Shown here in pieces: positions 25,777 to 33,715 of a stretch of 64,000 bases of DNA (positions are counted from its first letter, which is position 1; each line of letters starts with the position of its first letter). The DNA is from JAXLYX01 sp046351215 (GTDB lineage Bacteria > Myxococcota_A > Polyangia > Polyangiales > Houyiibacteriaceae), in NCBI GenBank assembly GCA_046351215.1, contig JAXLYX010000005.1, forward strand, positions 434,001 through 498,000. The letters run 5' to 3'. Under the pieces are notes generated by a model. That model ran no database searches. It was not told the DNA's origin and was given only the letters and a program-made list of their open reading frames with translations. The position numbers and the translations under genes were made by a program.

Positions 25777-26994
25777 ATGTCCCCTCAGCAACAGCTCAAG
25801 CTGCAGAACGCGCTCGCGGTCCTGACGCTGCCGATCTACCTGCTCCTCCGCCCCCTCTTCCGCCTCCTCGGATGGTTGAGGAAGGACGCCGACGGTCCAT
25901 GGGTGATCGGCGGGCACAGCGGCCGCATCTACGCCGACAATCCCGCCGCCCTGCACGCGTATCTCTCGGAGCACGGCCCTGCGGCGTACTTCGTCGCGTC
26001 GAGTCCCGACCTCGCACGCGAGCTCGCGCGGATGGGGCGTCGCGTGGTCCGTCGCAACTCGTTCGCGGCCCGGCTCGCGCTCGAGAACGCCGCGGCCCTG
26101 ATCGAGTCGCACGGCCCCTCGGATCTCGACCACGTCCTGCACAAGACGGTGAAGCTCCGAGGCGTCCGTATCCACCTGAACCACAGCATGAACCACCTGA
26201 AGGGCGGCGAGATGCTCCGCCCGCGTCACCGCTCGCTCACGCTCGAGCAACAGAAGGCGGCGATCGCGGCCAAGGATCCCTTCGACTTCCTGCTCGCGAG
26301 CTCCGATCGGGAACGGAGGAATTTCTTCCTGCTCTATCCCGGGCTCGAGCATCGGATCGTCCTCGGAGGCGGGGCCCACATCGACACGTTCCTCCGCGCG
26401 CGCGGCTCGAACCCGAGCCGGAGCATCGTCTACTTCCCGACGTTCCGGGAGTCGCCGGAAGCGAACGCTCTGCTCGACGCGCAGATCGAGGCCCTCGCGT
26501 CGAGCGAGGCGCTCGCGACCTTCCTCGCACGCGAGGACTATCGCTTCCACGTCGTGAGCCACGTGAACCGCAGGGCGAGCGGAGCCCCTCCGACCAGCGA
26601 GCGGTTCCACTTCGCGAGTCCCTCGGATCTCAACCCACTCGTGCTCGACGCGGAGGTCCTGGTCTCGGACTACTCGGGCATCCTCTGCGACTTCCTGGCG
26701 CTCGACCGTCCGACGGTCTTCTTCCCGTTCGATCTCGACGATTACCTGCAGCACCGCTCGCTCCTCGTCTCGTACGGGGAGCTCGCCTGGGGGCCCGAGG
26801 TCCGTGACGTGGGATCGCTCGTCGAGCTCTTCACGAGCGGGCGATTCCGCGACCGGGAGGCGTTCGGGGAAAGGCGCGCCTACTGGGAGCGGGAGTTCTT
26901 CCCGCACCTCGCGCCGACCTACACGAAGGAATGCGCCGAGATGATCGAGCGGCTCGTCACCGAGCACGCGAAGGGGACGCGCCGCGAGGCGTAG
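25777..26994 (+). CDS. CDP-glycerol glycerophosphotransferase (TagF/TagB-like)
   Basis: A 405-residue protein. Following an N-terminal hydrophobic segment (about 11-28, ALAVLTLPIYLLLRPLFRLL), the protein resembles the TagB/TagF family: a GT-B-like fold with LNHSMNHLKGG, YFPTFRE and the C-terminal active-site strand VLVSDYSGILCDFLALDRPTVFFPFD. Family members transfer glycerol-phosphate or related polyol phosphates in teichoic-acid-like polymers and capsule synthesis. It sits 46 bases after the PLP enzyme gene. The gene for its convergent neighbour is a flippase, so a cell-surface phosphate-containing glycan is a reasonable inference. Confidence 0.82.
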   Translation: MSPQQQLKLQNALAVLTLPIYLLLRPLFRLLGWLRKDADGPWVIGGHSGRIYADNPAALHAYLSEHGPAAYFVASSPDLARELARMGRRVVRRNSFAARLALENAAALIESHGPSDLDHVLHKTVKLRGVRIHLNHSMNHLKGGEMLRPRHRSLTLEQQKAAIAAKDPFDFLLASSDRERRNFFLLYPGLEHRIVLGGGAHIDTFLRARGSNPSRSIVYFPTFRESPEANALLDAQIEALASSEALATFLAREDYRFHVVSHVNRRASGAPPTSERFHFASPSDLNPLVLDAEVLVSDYSGILCDFLALDRPTVFFPFDLDDYLQHRSLLVSYGELAWGPEVRDVGSLVELFTSGRFRDREAFGERRAYWEREFFPHLAPTYTKECAEMIERLVTEHAKGTRREA

Positions 26995-27015
26995 GGGAGC
27001 GGAGCGAGTGGGCCT

Positions 27016-28530
27016 CTAGGCGGGGCGCCGGGCCCTGGCCACGAGACGCCTCGCGAGGGCCACGACCTCCTCGTGCCCGAGCGCCAGCATCAACGCGCCG
27101 TAGCCGAGGACGAGACCGATCGCGAGCGCGGCCCGACCGAGGCCCGGGAGCGCTGCGGGATCCCAGAGCAGCGCGATCACGCCGAAGCCGAGGACGAGGC
27201 CGACGTGGGGCTTCCACACGTAGCGCAGCCGGAGCACGACCCCCTCGAGCTTCGCGAGCTCGAGGAGCTGCAGCATGGAGATGAGGAAGGACGCGAGCGC
27301 CGTGGCCGTGGCAGCCCCGACGAGTCCGTAGCGCGGGATGAGGACCAGGTTGAAGACGGTGTTGAGGCCCGCGACGAGGACGCTGTTCAGGAGGTTGTAG
27401 GACGAGTGCCCCGTGAAGACGATGCAGTTGCCCGCGAGACCGTAGGCGCAGCTGAGGAAGGGCGGGATCAGCAGGATCAGCATGAACGCGTTGTCGACGT
27501 GGACGAACTCGGGCCGCATCAAGTGCAGGATGTCCGTCCGCAGCGCCGCGACGAGGAGGACCACCGGCACCGCGAGGCTCGTCGACCATCGCGACACGCG
27601 GCCCAGCACCGCCTCGAATTCCGCCGTCTCCCGCGCGACGTGATGACGCACGACGATCGGCCCGAGCGCCTGGCTGAAGATCAGCTTGATCTCGCGGACG
27701 TTGATCGTCAGCGTCGCCGCGGCTCCGAACAGGCCGAGCGCGAAATCCTGGTACCCCATCGCGCCCAACATCATGACGTCGAGGCGGCCGAGGTACTTGT
27801 TGAACGTCATGTTGAGGCTCTGCGGAATCGCGAAGCGGAGGACCTCGCGCTCCACCCAGCCCGCCCGGGCCGCCGCGAGCAGCGGCGCCAGCTCGAAATG
27901 GCGTGCGTAGCCCACGACGGCGAGGAGCGAGAGCAGGACGTAGGCGACGAGCTGCCCTGCGACGAGACCGACGACGCCCCCGAGCGCGTGGAAGCCCGCG
28001 ACGCTGCAGCCGAGCAGGAGGACGGGGCGCGCGAAGCCGTTCAGGAGGGCCTCGTACTCCATGATCATCTTGGCGCGCGTGGCCGCGATGCAGGCCTGGG
28101 AGATCGCGATGAACGGGAGCGTGAAGCCGATGATCTCCAGGCTGCGCGCCAGCGAGGGTCGATCGGGATAGACGAGCCCGACGAACGTCGGAGCGCCGAT
28201 CTGGAGGACGACCGCGAGCACGAGGCTGACGACGACCGGTACCCCGAAGCCCGCAGCGAGCACCCGGTAGAGGGCGGCCTTCTCGGCCGGATCCTCGTCC
28301 GCACGGTCGACGTGCCGGCTGGCGAAGATCATCACGGCATCGATGAACCCACTCTGCACGGCGCTGACGAGGATCTCGGCCAGTGAGACGGCGAGCAGGT
28401 AGAGACCGAACGTCTCGGGGCCGGCGACCCAGGCCACCACGAAGAGGAAGAGCGGGAAGAAGATCTTCCCGACGAGCCCGACGAGGTTGATGAATGCGCC
28501 CCGTCGGAGCTTCACGTCATACGAGGCCAT
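27016..28530 (-). CDS. Polysaccharide/lipid-linked oligosaccharide flippase
   Basis: A 504-residue integral membrane protein with about 12-14 transmembrane helices and the layout of the Wzx/MATE-like polysaccharide transporter family (MOP superfamily): an N-terminal GAFINLVGLVGKIFFPLFLF helix, repeated small-residue-rich helices, and IPRYGLVGAATATALASF near helix 11-12. Such proteins flip lipid-linked glycans across the inner membrane. It is convergent with the TagF-like gene, with 21 bases between the stops, and probably serves the same surface polymer (inference). Confidence 0.82.
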   Translation of the reverse strand: MASYDVKLRRGAFINLVGLVGKIFFPLFLFVVAWVAGPETFGLYLLAVSLAEILVSAVQSGFIDAVMIFASRHVDRADEDPAEKAALYRVLAAGFGVPVVVSLVLAVVLQIGAPTFVGLVYPDRPSLARSLEIIGFTLPFIAISQACIAATRAKMIMEYEALLNGFARPVLLLGCSVAGFHALGGVVGLVAGQLVAYVLLSLLAVVGYARHFELAPLLAAARAGWVEREVLRFAIPQSLNMTFNKYLGRLDVMMLGAMGYQDFALGLFGAAATLTINVREIKLIFSQALGPIVVRHHVARETAEFEAVLGRVSRWSTSLAVPVVLLVAALRTDILHLMRPEFVHVDNAFMLILLIPPFLSCAYGLAGNCIVFTGHSSYNLLNSVLVAGLNTVFNLVLIPRYGLVGAATATALASFLISMLQLLELAKLEGVVLRLRYVWKPHVGLVLGFGVIALLWDPAALPGLGRAALAIGLVLGYGALMLALGHEEVVALARRLVARARRPA

Positions 28531-28668
28531 GCCGGTTCCGATTGGCTGCGGTCCGCTGCGAGGCGAGGCAGCTCACTTCCGATCCGCGCCCGCACCCGAT
28601 GGGATGTCGCACGGAGGCTGGGTGGGTTCAACCCTTGGGAATCTCCCGACCTGCGCCGTCGCCACACA

Positions 28669-28697
28669 TTGACCCCAGCGCCGGCCCTTCGATACCA
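28669..28697 (+). promoter_or_regulatory. Candidate promoter for the MXAN_5187-like gene
   Basis: TTGACC (28669-28674) and ATACCA (28692-28697) are separated by 17 bases. They precede the GTG at 28738 in the 207-base gap after the flippase gene start. Divergent promoters for the flippase could not be identified. Confidence 0.45.
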
Positions 28698-28737
28698 TCC
28701 GGGGCCATTCCGGCCGGTCGTGCCGGAAGCACGGTAG

Positions 28738-30462
28738 GTGTCGATGTTCTCGAGATTCTGGTTCTTCGTCATTGCCGCCTTCGCCGGCGCCGCGATGGCC
28801 GCGGCGTTCCTCGGCCAGGCCGCGTACAACCGACTGGCGGCGGGCCACCTCGACGAGCAGCTGCGTCGCGATCGCTTCGAGGTCGAGCTCTTCCTCCGCC
28901 TCGACGGCAGGGCGCGCCTCGATGCCATCGATCCGATGACACGCAACGGCGACGTCCGGGCGGTGCTCGAGGAATCGAATGCGAGGGCCCCGGGGGCACC
29001 GCTCCCTGCCGCGTCTCGCCAGCGACTCGAGCAGAGCCTCGGAGCGCTGAATCGGCAGCTCGACGAAGGGCAGGCCGATATCCTGATCGTCGTCGACAAG
29101 AACCGCGAGATCGTCGCGCAGCTCGGCGGCGGGACGCCCGCCCTCGGCGCGAAGCTCGACGACTACCCTGCCCTCGCGCAGGTGCTCCAGGGCGAGGACA
29201 AGGCCGATCTCTGGATGCGCAACGAGCTCCTCTACCGCATCGCGGTCCGTCCCGTGCAGTCGGGCGGCCAGACGATCGGCGCCGTCGTCCACGCGATGGA
29301 GGTCGACGAGGATCTCTCGCGTCGCCTCGCCGATCGGATCCCCGGCGCGACCGTCGCCTTCTTCCGTGGCAACCAGGTCCTCTCGGCGACGGCCGGGCGC
29401 ACCACGCAGGGAGCCCCGGACCGCACCGTGGTCCAGCACGGCCTCGCCGACGCGCTCATCGACCCGAAGCTCCGCACGGACGGTCGCACGGAGCCGACCG
29501 AGGTCCACGGCGCGCAGGTCGTCTACGCCCTCTTCGAGGGCAAGCCGCTCGAGGGCACGGTCGGATACGCCGTCGCCCGCCCGCGCGTCGCCGCGAGCTC
29601 GCCGATGGCCCTCTTCAGCGATGCGCCGGCCGAGGACGTGCGCGGCCTGCCCTGGCCGCTCATCGCCCTGCTCCCGCTGCTCTTCGCGATCCTCGGCATC
29701 GTCTTCGAGCACTTCGAGCGCGATCGCCCGCAGAAGGCCTTCGACGCCGCCCTCAAGAAGATCGCCGAGACGGGCCAGGGAAGGCTCCCCTCCGCGGACT
29801 TCCGCGGCGGCTTCCGGCTGCTCGCGGAGGACGTGAACTCCGCGCTCGACAAGGTCGCCCAGTCGGCGGGCGCCACGGCGGCTCGTCGCCCCGCGAACCT
29901 CGACGACATCCTCGGCCAGGCGCCGGCCTCGGAGCCCGGCGGCGCGTACTTCGGCTTCGCGTCCCGCCCGAGCATTCCGGAGGCCGCGCAGGCCTTCCCC
30001 TCGGTTCCCGAGGCGCCCCGCCCGAAGGCGCCGCCCGCGGCGATCCCGGACGCGCCTCCGCCGCCCCCGCCCGCGCCGCCCGCCGCTCCGAAGGCGGCCC
30101 CGCCCCCGCCCGAGCCCCCCGCCCCACCGGCCGTCGTCAATCCGCCGAGCATCGCGACGCAGCTCGACGGCGACGAGGACGACGAGGGCGCGACGATGGT
30201 CGCCGCGATCCCCCGCGAGCTCCTCCAGGCCTCGGGCGAGATCAACGAGGAAGAGCAGCACTTCCGTCAGATCTTCGACGAGTTCGTGCGCGTGAAGGAG
30301 CAGTGCGGCGAGCCGACGAAGGGGCTCACCTACGACAAGTTCGTCGTCACGCTGCGCAAGAACAAGGAGCAGATCGTCTCGAAGCACGGCGCCGCGAACG
30401 TGCGCTTCACCGTCTACGTGAAGGACGGCAAGGCCGCGCTGAAGGCGACGCCGGTGCGCTGA
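28738..30462 (+). CDS. MXAN_5187-like membrane protein with periplasmic sensor region
   Basis: A 574-residue protein with two membrane segments (about 8-30 and 304-322, PLIALLPLLFAILGIVF) enclosing a periplasmic domain of about 270 residues that looks like a Cache-type sensor (ILIVVDKNREIVAQLGG, GAVVHAMEVDEDL). A cytoplasmic Pro/Ala-rich linker leads to a small C-terminal domain (about 500-574, EEQHFRQIFDEFVRVKEQCGEPTKGLTYDKFVVTLRKNKEQI) of the kind I associate with Myxococcus MXAN_5187 proteins. No kinase or cyclase domain is seen. The GTG at 28738 has GGAAG eight bases upstream; an ATG at 28744 is the alternative. The function is unknown. Confidence 0.7.
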   Translation: MSMFSRFWFFVIAAFAGAAMAAAFLGQAAYNRLAAGHLDEQLRRDRFEVELFLRLDGRARLDAIDPMTRNGDVRAVLEESNARAPGAPLPAASRQRLEQSLGALNRQLDEGQADILIVVDKNREIVAQLGGGTPALGAKLDDYPALAQVLQGEDKADLWMRNELLYRIAVRPVQSGGQTIGAVVHAMEVDEDLSRRLADRIPGATVAFFRGNQVLSATAGRTTQGAPDRTVVQHGLADALIDPKLRTDGRTEPTEVHGAQVVYALFEGKPLEGTVGYAVARPRVAASSPMALFSDAPAEDVRGLPWPLIALLPLLFAILGIVFEHFERDRPQKAFDAALKKIAETGQGRLPSADFRGGFRLLAEDVNSALDKVAQSAGATAARRPANLDDILGQAPASEPGGAYFGFASRPSIPEAAQAFPSVPEAPRPKAPPAAIPDAPPPPPPAPPAAPKAAPPPPEPPAPPAVVNPPSIATQLDGDEDDEGATMVAAIPRELLQASGEINEEEQHFRQIFDEFVRVKEQCGEPTKGLTYDKFVVTLRKNKEQIVSKHGAANVRFTVYVKDGKAALKATPVR

Positions 30463-30472
30463 AGGCCCTCGG

Positions 30473-30499
30473 ACGCGGACGTCGATCGCACGTCCGCGT
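30473..30499 (+). terminator. Terminator-like hairpin after the MXAN_5187-like gene
   Basis: ACGCGGACGT and ACGTCCGCGT form a perfect 10-bp stem with a 7-base loop, 10 bases after the stop codon. Only a short T stretch follows. Confidence 0.6.
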
Positions 30500-30510
30500 T
30501 CGATGCGCCG

Positions 30511-30539
30511 TTGACCGCATGGGATCGGATCGCTAGGTT
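30511..30539 (+). promoter_or_regulatory. Promoter of the 6S RNA
   Basis: TTGACC (30511-30516), 17-base spacer, TAGGTT (30534-30539). A start seven bases further gives A30546, exactly the base that opens the terminal stem of the RNA. Confidence 0.75.
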
Positions 30540-30545
30540 CAGGTC

Positions 30546-30740
30546 AGGTCCCTCTGTGGGGCCCGTGAGACGAGGAGAAAGAATCCCTGACTCGAACGAA
30601 TCCGGGAGTGACTCTCTGCCACGGTGTGCCGGCCCGGCGACCTTCACCGGGAAGCCTGAAGTGGCGATACCAGCTCCCACCTACTGAACAGTAGGGATTC
30701 GTCTCCGACCTACCGTCCACGGCCCATGCGGTACGGACCT
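30546..30740 (+). ncRNA. ssrS: Probable 6S RNA (about 195 nt)
   Basis: The RNA folds as one long interrupted rod. Its ends AGGTCC (30546-30551) and GGACCT (30735-30740) pair; inside follow TGGGGCCCGTG with CACGGCCCA, GAGACGA with TCGTCTC, and GAATCCCT with AGGGATTC. Then comes a large central bubble bordered by CGGGAG/CTCCC, and an apical arm with TGCCAC/GTGGCG and CCGG-loop-CCGG. A GGGAAGCCTGAAG segment resembles the conserved GAAGCCTTAAA part of enterobacterial 6S RNA. The size, central bubble, strong promoter and following terminator all fit 6S RNA, which binds the housekeeping polymerase as a promoter mimic. No ORF fits the region. Covariance-model support could not be computed. Confidence 0.72.
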
Positions 30741-30744
30741 TCTC

Positions 30745-30775
30745 GAGGGCCGGGTTCGAAGAGAGCCCGGCCCTC
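30745..30775 (+). terminator. Intrinsic terminator of the 6S RNA
   Basis: GAGGGCCGGG and CCCGGCCCTC form a perfect 10-bp stem around an 11-base loop and are followed by CGGCCTTTCC. It also separates the RNA from the convergent cobalamin adenosyltransferase gene. Confidence 0.8.
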
Positions 30776-30817
30776 GGCCTTTCCGTCGAGGGGCCTTCGG
30801 GGCTCTCGCCCCGAGCC

Positions 30818-31381
30818 TCAGGTCTTCGCGCGATCGCGGCCCACCCAGGGGACGTCGGCGACGCCGGCCTCGTGGTTCGCGCGACGCGCCATCGTGAAGA
30901 GCAGATCGCTGAGCCGGTTCAGGTAGCGCACGAGCTCGCCCCGGACGGGCTCGTTCACGGCGAGCGCCACGAGGCGACGCTCGGCGCGGCGGCAGACCGT
31001 GCGCGCGACGTGCAGGTGCGAGGAGCCCGACGTGCCCCCCGGGAGCACGAAGCTCGCGAGCGCCGGCAGGCCCTCCTCGAACGCGTCGATCGCGCGCTCG
31101 AGCCGGGCGATCTGCGCGTCCTCGAGGCGGGGGAGCGAGAGCTTCTCCTCCTTGCCGGGGACGGTCGCGAGCTCGGCGCCGAGATCGAAGAGCTCGCTCT
31201 GGATCGTCCCGAGCTCCGCGTCGATCGCGCCCGGGAGCCCCACGGCGCGGGCGACGCCGAGCACGCTGTTCAGCTCGTCGACCTCGCCATAGGCGTCGAC
31301 GCGATCGCTCGCCTTCGAGACGCGCGCGCCGCCGAAGAGCCCCGTCTCGCCGGAATCGCCGGTCCGCGTGTAGATCTTCAT
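30818..31381 (-). CDS. Cob(I)yrinic acid a,c-diamide adenosyltransferase, PduO type
   Basis: A 187-residue PduO-type ATP:cob(I)alamin adenosyltransferase. The N-terminal ATP-binding motif MKIYTRTGDSGETGLFGGARVSK is diagnostic, and the helical core has the motifs VDELNSVLGVAR, FVLPGGTSGSSHLHVARTVCRRAERR and LNRLSDLLF. It makes coenzyme B12 from ATP and reduced cobalamin in the cytoplasm. The ATG at 31381 overlaps the fmt stop (ATGA), so translation is coupled to fmt. No B12 riboswitch was seen nearby. Confidence 0.93.
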   Translation of the reverse strand: MKIYTRTGDSGETGLFGGARVSKASDRVDAYGEVDELNSVLGVARAVGLPGAIDAELGTIQSELFDLGAELATVPGKEEKLSLPRLEDAQIARLERAIDAFEEGLPALASFVLPGGTSGSSHLHVARTVCRRAERRLVALAVNEPVRGELVRYLNRLSDLLFTMARRANHEAGVADVPWVGRDRAKT

Positions 31382-32322
31382 CGTTCGTTCCCCTCGCCGA
31401 GCCGCGTGCCCACGCGGAGCGGATGGCCGCTGAGGAAGGCCCGTGCGCCGAGGCGCTTCTTGCCGGCCTCCTGGAGCTCGACGAGCGCGACGGTCCCCGT
31501 TCCACAGGCGACGTGGAGGGCGTCGCCCTCCGCCTTCACGATCGTGCCCGGCGCGACGTGCGTCGCGTCGCGCGAGACGACGCGCGTGACGTGGATCTTG
31601 AGCGGCGCCCCCTCGAGCGAGGATTGGGCGCCGGGCCAGGGCGTCATGCCGCGCGCGAGGGCGTGCACCTCGTCGGCGGAGCGCGTGAAGTCGAGGACGC
31701 CGTCCTGCTTCTCGAGGAGGCGCGCGTACGTCACGCCTTCCTCGGGCTGGGCGACGCGCGGCAGCTCGCCGGCGACGGCGGCGGCGAGGTCGCGCTCGAC
31801 GAGCTCCGCGCCGAGCCGCGAGAGACGCTCCGAGAGCTCGCCCGCGGTCTCGTTCTCGCCGATCTCGAGGGCGATCGTCGAGATCGCGGGGCCCGTGTCG
31901 AGTCCCTCGTCCATCTGCATGAGCGTGACCCCCGTCAGGCGATCGCCGCTCGCGACGGCCCATTGGATCGGAGCCGCGCCGCGCCAGCGCGGCAGGAGGG
32001 AGGCATGCACGTTGATGCAGCCCGTCCGCGGCGCCTCGAGCACGGCCTTCGGCAGGATCCGGCCGTAGGCCACGACCACGGCGACGTCGGCGCCGAAGGA
32101 GCGCACGAGCTCGGCGAACTCGGGCGTCTTCACCTTCGTCGGCTGCTCGACCCGGAGACCGAGCTCGAGGGCCCGCGCCTTCACGGGAGGGGGCGTCAGC
32201 GCGAGCCCTCGCCCCGCCGGGCGATCGGGCTGCGAGAAGACGCAGGCGACGTCGGCGACGCGCGCGAGCGCATCGAGGCAGGGCACCGCGAACGCGGGGC
32301 TCCCGAAGAAGAGAGCGCGCAT
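31378..32322 (-). CDS. fmt: Methionyl-tRNA formyltransferase
   Basis: A 314-residue enzyme that formylates the initiator Met-tRNA with 10-formyl-THF. Motifs include MRALFFGSPAFAVPCLDAL, the catalytic-site segment GCINVHASLLPRWRGAAPIQWA (Asn-His), MDEGLDTGPAI and the C-terminal OB-like domain beginning near LKIHVTRVV. The ATG at 32322 was preferred over an upstream in-frame start because the fold begins there and it is ten bases after the def stop. The def-fmt order is widely conserved. Confidence 0.95.
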   Translation of the reverse strand: MRALFFGSPAFAVPCLDALARVADVACVFSQPDRPAGRGLALTPPPVKARALELGLRVEQPTKVKTPEFAELVRSFGADVAVVVAYGRILPKAVLEAPRTGCINVHASLLPRWRGAAPIQWAVASGDRLTGVTLMQMDEGLDTGPAISTIALEIGENETAGELSERLSRLGAELVERDLAAAVAGELPRVAQPEEGVTYARLLEKQDGVLDFTRSADEVHALARGMTPWPGAQSSLEGAPLKIHVTRVVSRDATHVAPGTIVKAEGDALHVACGTGTVALVELQEAGKKRLGARAFLSGHPLRVGTRLGEGNER

Positions 32323-32332
32323 GGGCCGGGGC

Positions 32333-32851
32333 TCAGGCGTTGGCCTCGGAAGCGGCACGCTTCTGCATCTGGCGGTGCAGGAGGCGCTTCCGGAGCATGC
32401 TGAGGTGGTCGATCATCAGCTTGCCGTCGAGGTGATCCGTCTCGTGCTGCAGGGCGATCGCGAGCAGCCCGTCGGTCGTGACCTCGAACCAATTGCCGTG
32501 CCGATCCTGGGCCTTCACGGTCACGACCTCGGCACGCTCGATGTCCTCGCGGGCGCCGGGGAAGGAGAGGCAGCCCTCCGTGAACACGGTCTCGCCCTGC
32601 TTCGAGACGAACTCGGGATTCGCGAATACGCGCAGATCGCTCGGCTCGTCGTCGCCGGTCGCGGTGTCGACGATGAAGACGCGGAGCGCGACGCCGATCT
32701 GCGTCGCCGCGAGGCCCACGCCAGGAGCCGCGTACATGGTCTCGGCCATGTCGTCGATCAGCTTCTGGAACTCCGGACCGAAGTCCTTCACCGGCTCGCC
32801 GGGGGTGCGCAGGCGCTTGTCGGGGTAGTGGAGGATCGGACGGATGGCCAT
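32333..32851 (-). CDS. def: Peptide deformylase
   Basis: A 172-residue enzyme that removes the formyl group from new proteins. All three family motifs are present: GVGLAATQIG, EGCLSFPG (metal-binding Cys) and HETDHLDG (metal-binding His pair and catalytic Glu). The ATG at 32851 follows a GGGAG site and starts the typical MAIRPILHYPD. It heads the def-fmt-adenosyltransferase operon and is divergent from the membrane protein gene at 33004. Confidence 0.95.
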   Translation of the reverse strand: MAIRPILHYPDKRLRTPGEPVKDFGPEFQKLIDDMAETMYAAPGVGLAATQIGVALRVFIVDTATGDDEPSDLRVFANPEFVSKQGETVFTEGCLSFPGAREDIERAEVVTVKAQDRHGNWFEVTTDGLLAIALQHETDHLDGKLMIDHLSMLRKRLLHRQMQKRAASEANA

Positions 32852-32966
32852 CGGAGCAGGCTCCCAGGGAGGGATGGAGACGGCCGAATTCGTAATGCCG
32901 ACGCGCTTTCGTCGCAACCCGGGGTCCTGCGGGAACGGCCGAGCCCCACGATTCCGCGAAAGGTAA

Positions 32967-32995
32967 TGGACGTTCTGACAATCGCAACGTACGTT
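32967..32995 (+). promoter_or_regulatory. Candidate promoter sharing a motif with the 37046 promoter
   Basis: TGGACG (32967-32972), 17 bases, TACGTT (32990-32995), then eight bases to the ATG at 33004. The segment GTAATGGACGTTCTG is closely similar to GTAATTGACATTCTG in front of the TetR gene at 37089, which suggests shared control. Confidence 0.5.
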
Positions 32996-33003
32996 TCTAG
33001 GGC

Positions 33004-33675
33004 ATGCGCATCTACCAGGTCGTCTGTCTGGCCGTCGGTCTCGGCACCGCCGTCCCCGTCTATCTCCACCACGAAGCCCACGGGGTCTGGAACCCGACGC
33101 AGATCGGGGTCGCCTTCTTCCTCTGGCTGAACGCGATCATCGCCCTCTGGGAGATCTGCCTCTTCCTGCGGATCGACCTCATCGAGAAGCAGTACGAGGA
33201 CTTCCGGAGCCGCTACAAGGGCCGCGAGCTCGACCGCGTGAAGGACTACTTCGGCGCCCCGGTCGCGCTCTCGAAGATCCTCTCGCCGACGACCTGGGCG
33301 GAGATCTGGTCGTCCTACGCCGTCTTCGACGACTCCTACGCGAACCGGAAGTCGTTCGGCTTCTTCATCGACGTCGGCAACGGCTTCTCGACCCTGATCC
33401 CGACGCTCGTCTGCCTCTACGGCATGACCTACCACTTCCTGCCGGCGCGCCTGCTCGGGCTGGTGCTGCTGATCATCAACTACCAGATGTGGTACGGAAC
33501 CCTCGTCTACTTCGGCAGCTTCCTCTTCAACAAGCGCTACGTCGGACACACGCCGGGCAACCTGGCCTTGTTCGTGGGCCTGTCGAACGGCCTCTGGTTC
33601 ACGTTCCCGGTCTGGGCGATGTGGGCGGCCGTGAAGATGATCTACTCGGACAGCTACGCCGTGTTCCTGGGATGA
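33004..33675 (+). CDS. Integral membrane protein of unknown function
   Basis: A 223-residue protein with about five hydrophobic helices (MRIYQVVCLAVGLGTAVPVY; IGVAFFLWLNAIIALWEICLFL; FSTLIPTLVCLYGMTYHFL; LLGLVLLIINYQMWYGTLVYF; LALFVGLSNGLWFTFPVWAMW). Charged and aromatic residues are conserved-looking between helices (YLHHEAHG; LIEKQYEDF). I do not recognise the family; the size and Trp/Tyr-rich helices recall sterol-isomerase-like (EXPERA) proteins, but this is a guess. It appears leaderless. It belongs by position and promoter motif to the GMC/ALDH module. Confidence 0.7.
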   Translation: MRIYQVVCLAVGLGTAVPVYLHHEAHGVWNPTQIGVAFFLWLNAIIALWEICLFLRIDLIEKQYEDFRSRYKGRELDRVKDYFGAPVALSKILSPTTWAEIWSSYAVFDDSYANRKSFGFFIDVGNGFSTLIPTLVCLYGMTYHFLPARLLGLVLLIINYQMWYGTLVYFGSFLFNKRYVGHTPGNLALFVGLSNGLWFTFPVWAMWAAVKMIYSDSYAVFLG

Positions 33676-33683
33676 GACGAAGA

Positions 33684-33705
33684 AGGCCGGGCTCTCGCCC
33701 GGCCT
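33684..33705. terminator. Bidirectional terminator hairpin
   Basis: AGGCCGGG and CCCGGCCT pair around CTCTCG, between the convergent stops at 33675 and 33716. Confidence 0.7.
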
Positions 33706-33715
33706 CCTCCTCGCC

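Noticed and set aside
31382..32332. Cobalamin riboswitch expected near the adenosyltransferase gene
   Set aside because: The adenosyltransferase start overlaps the fmt stop, leaving no room for a leader. No B12-box-like sequence was seen upstream of def.
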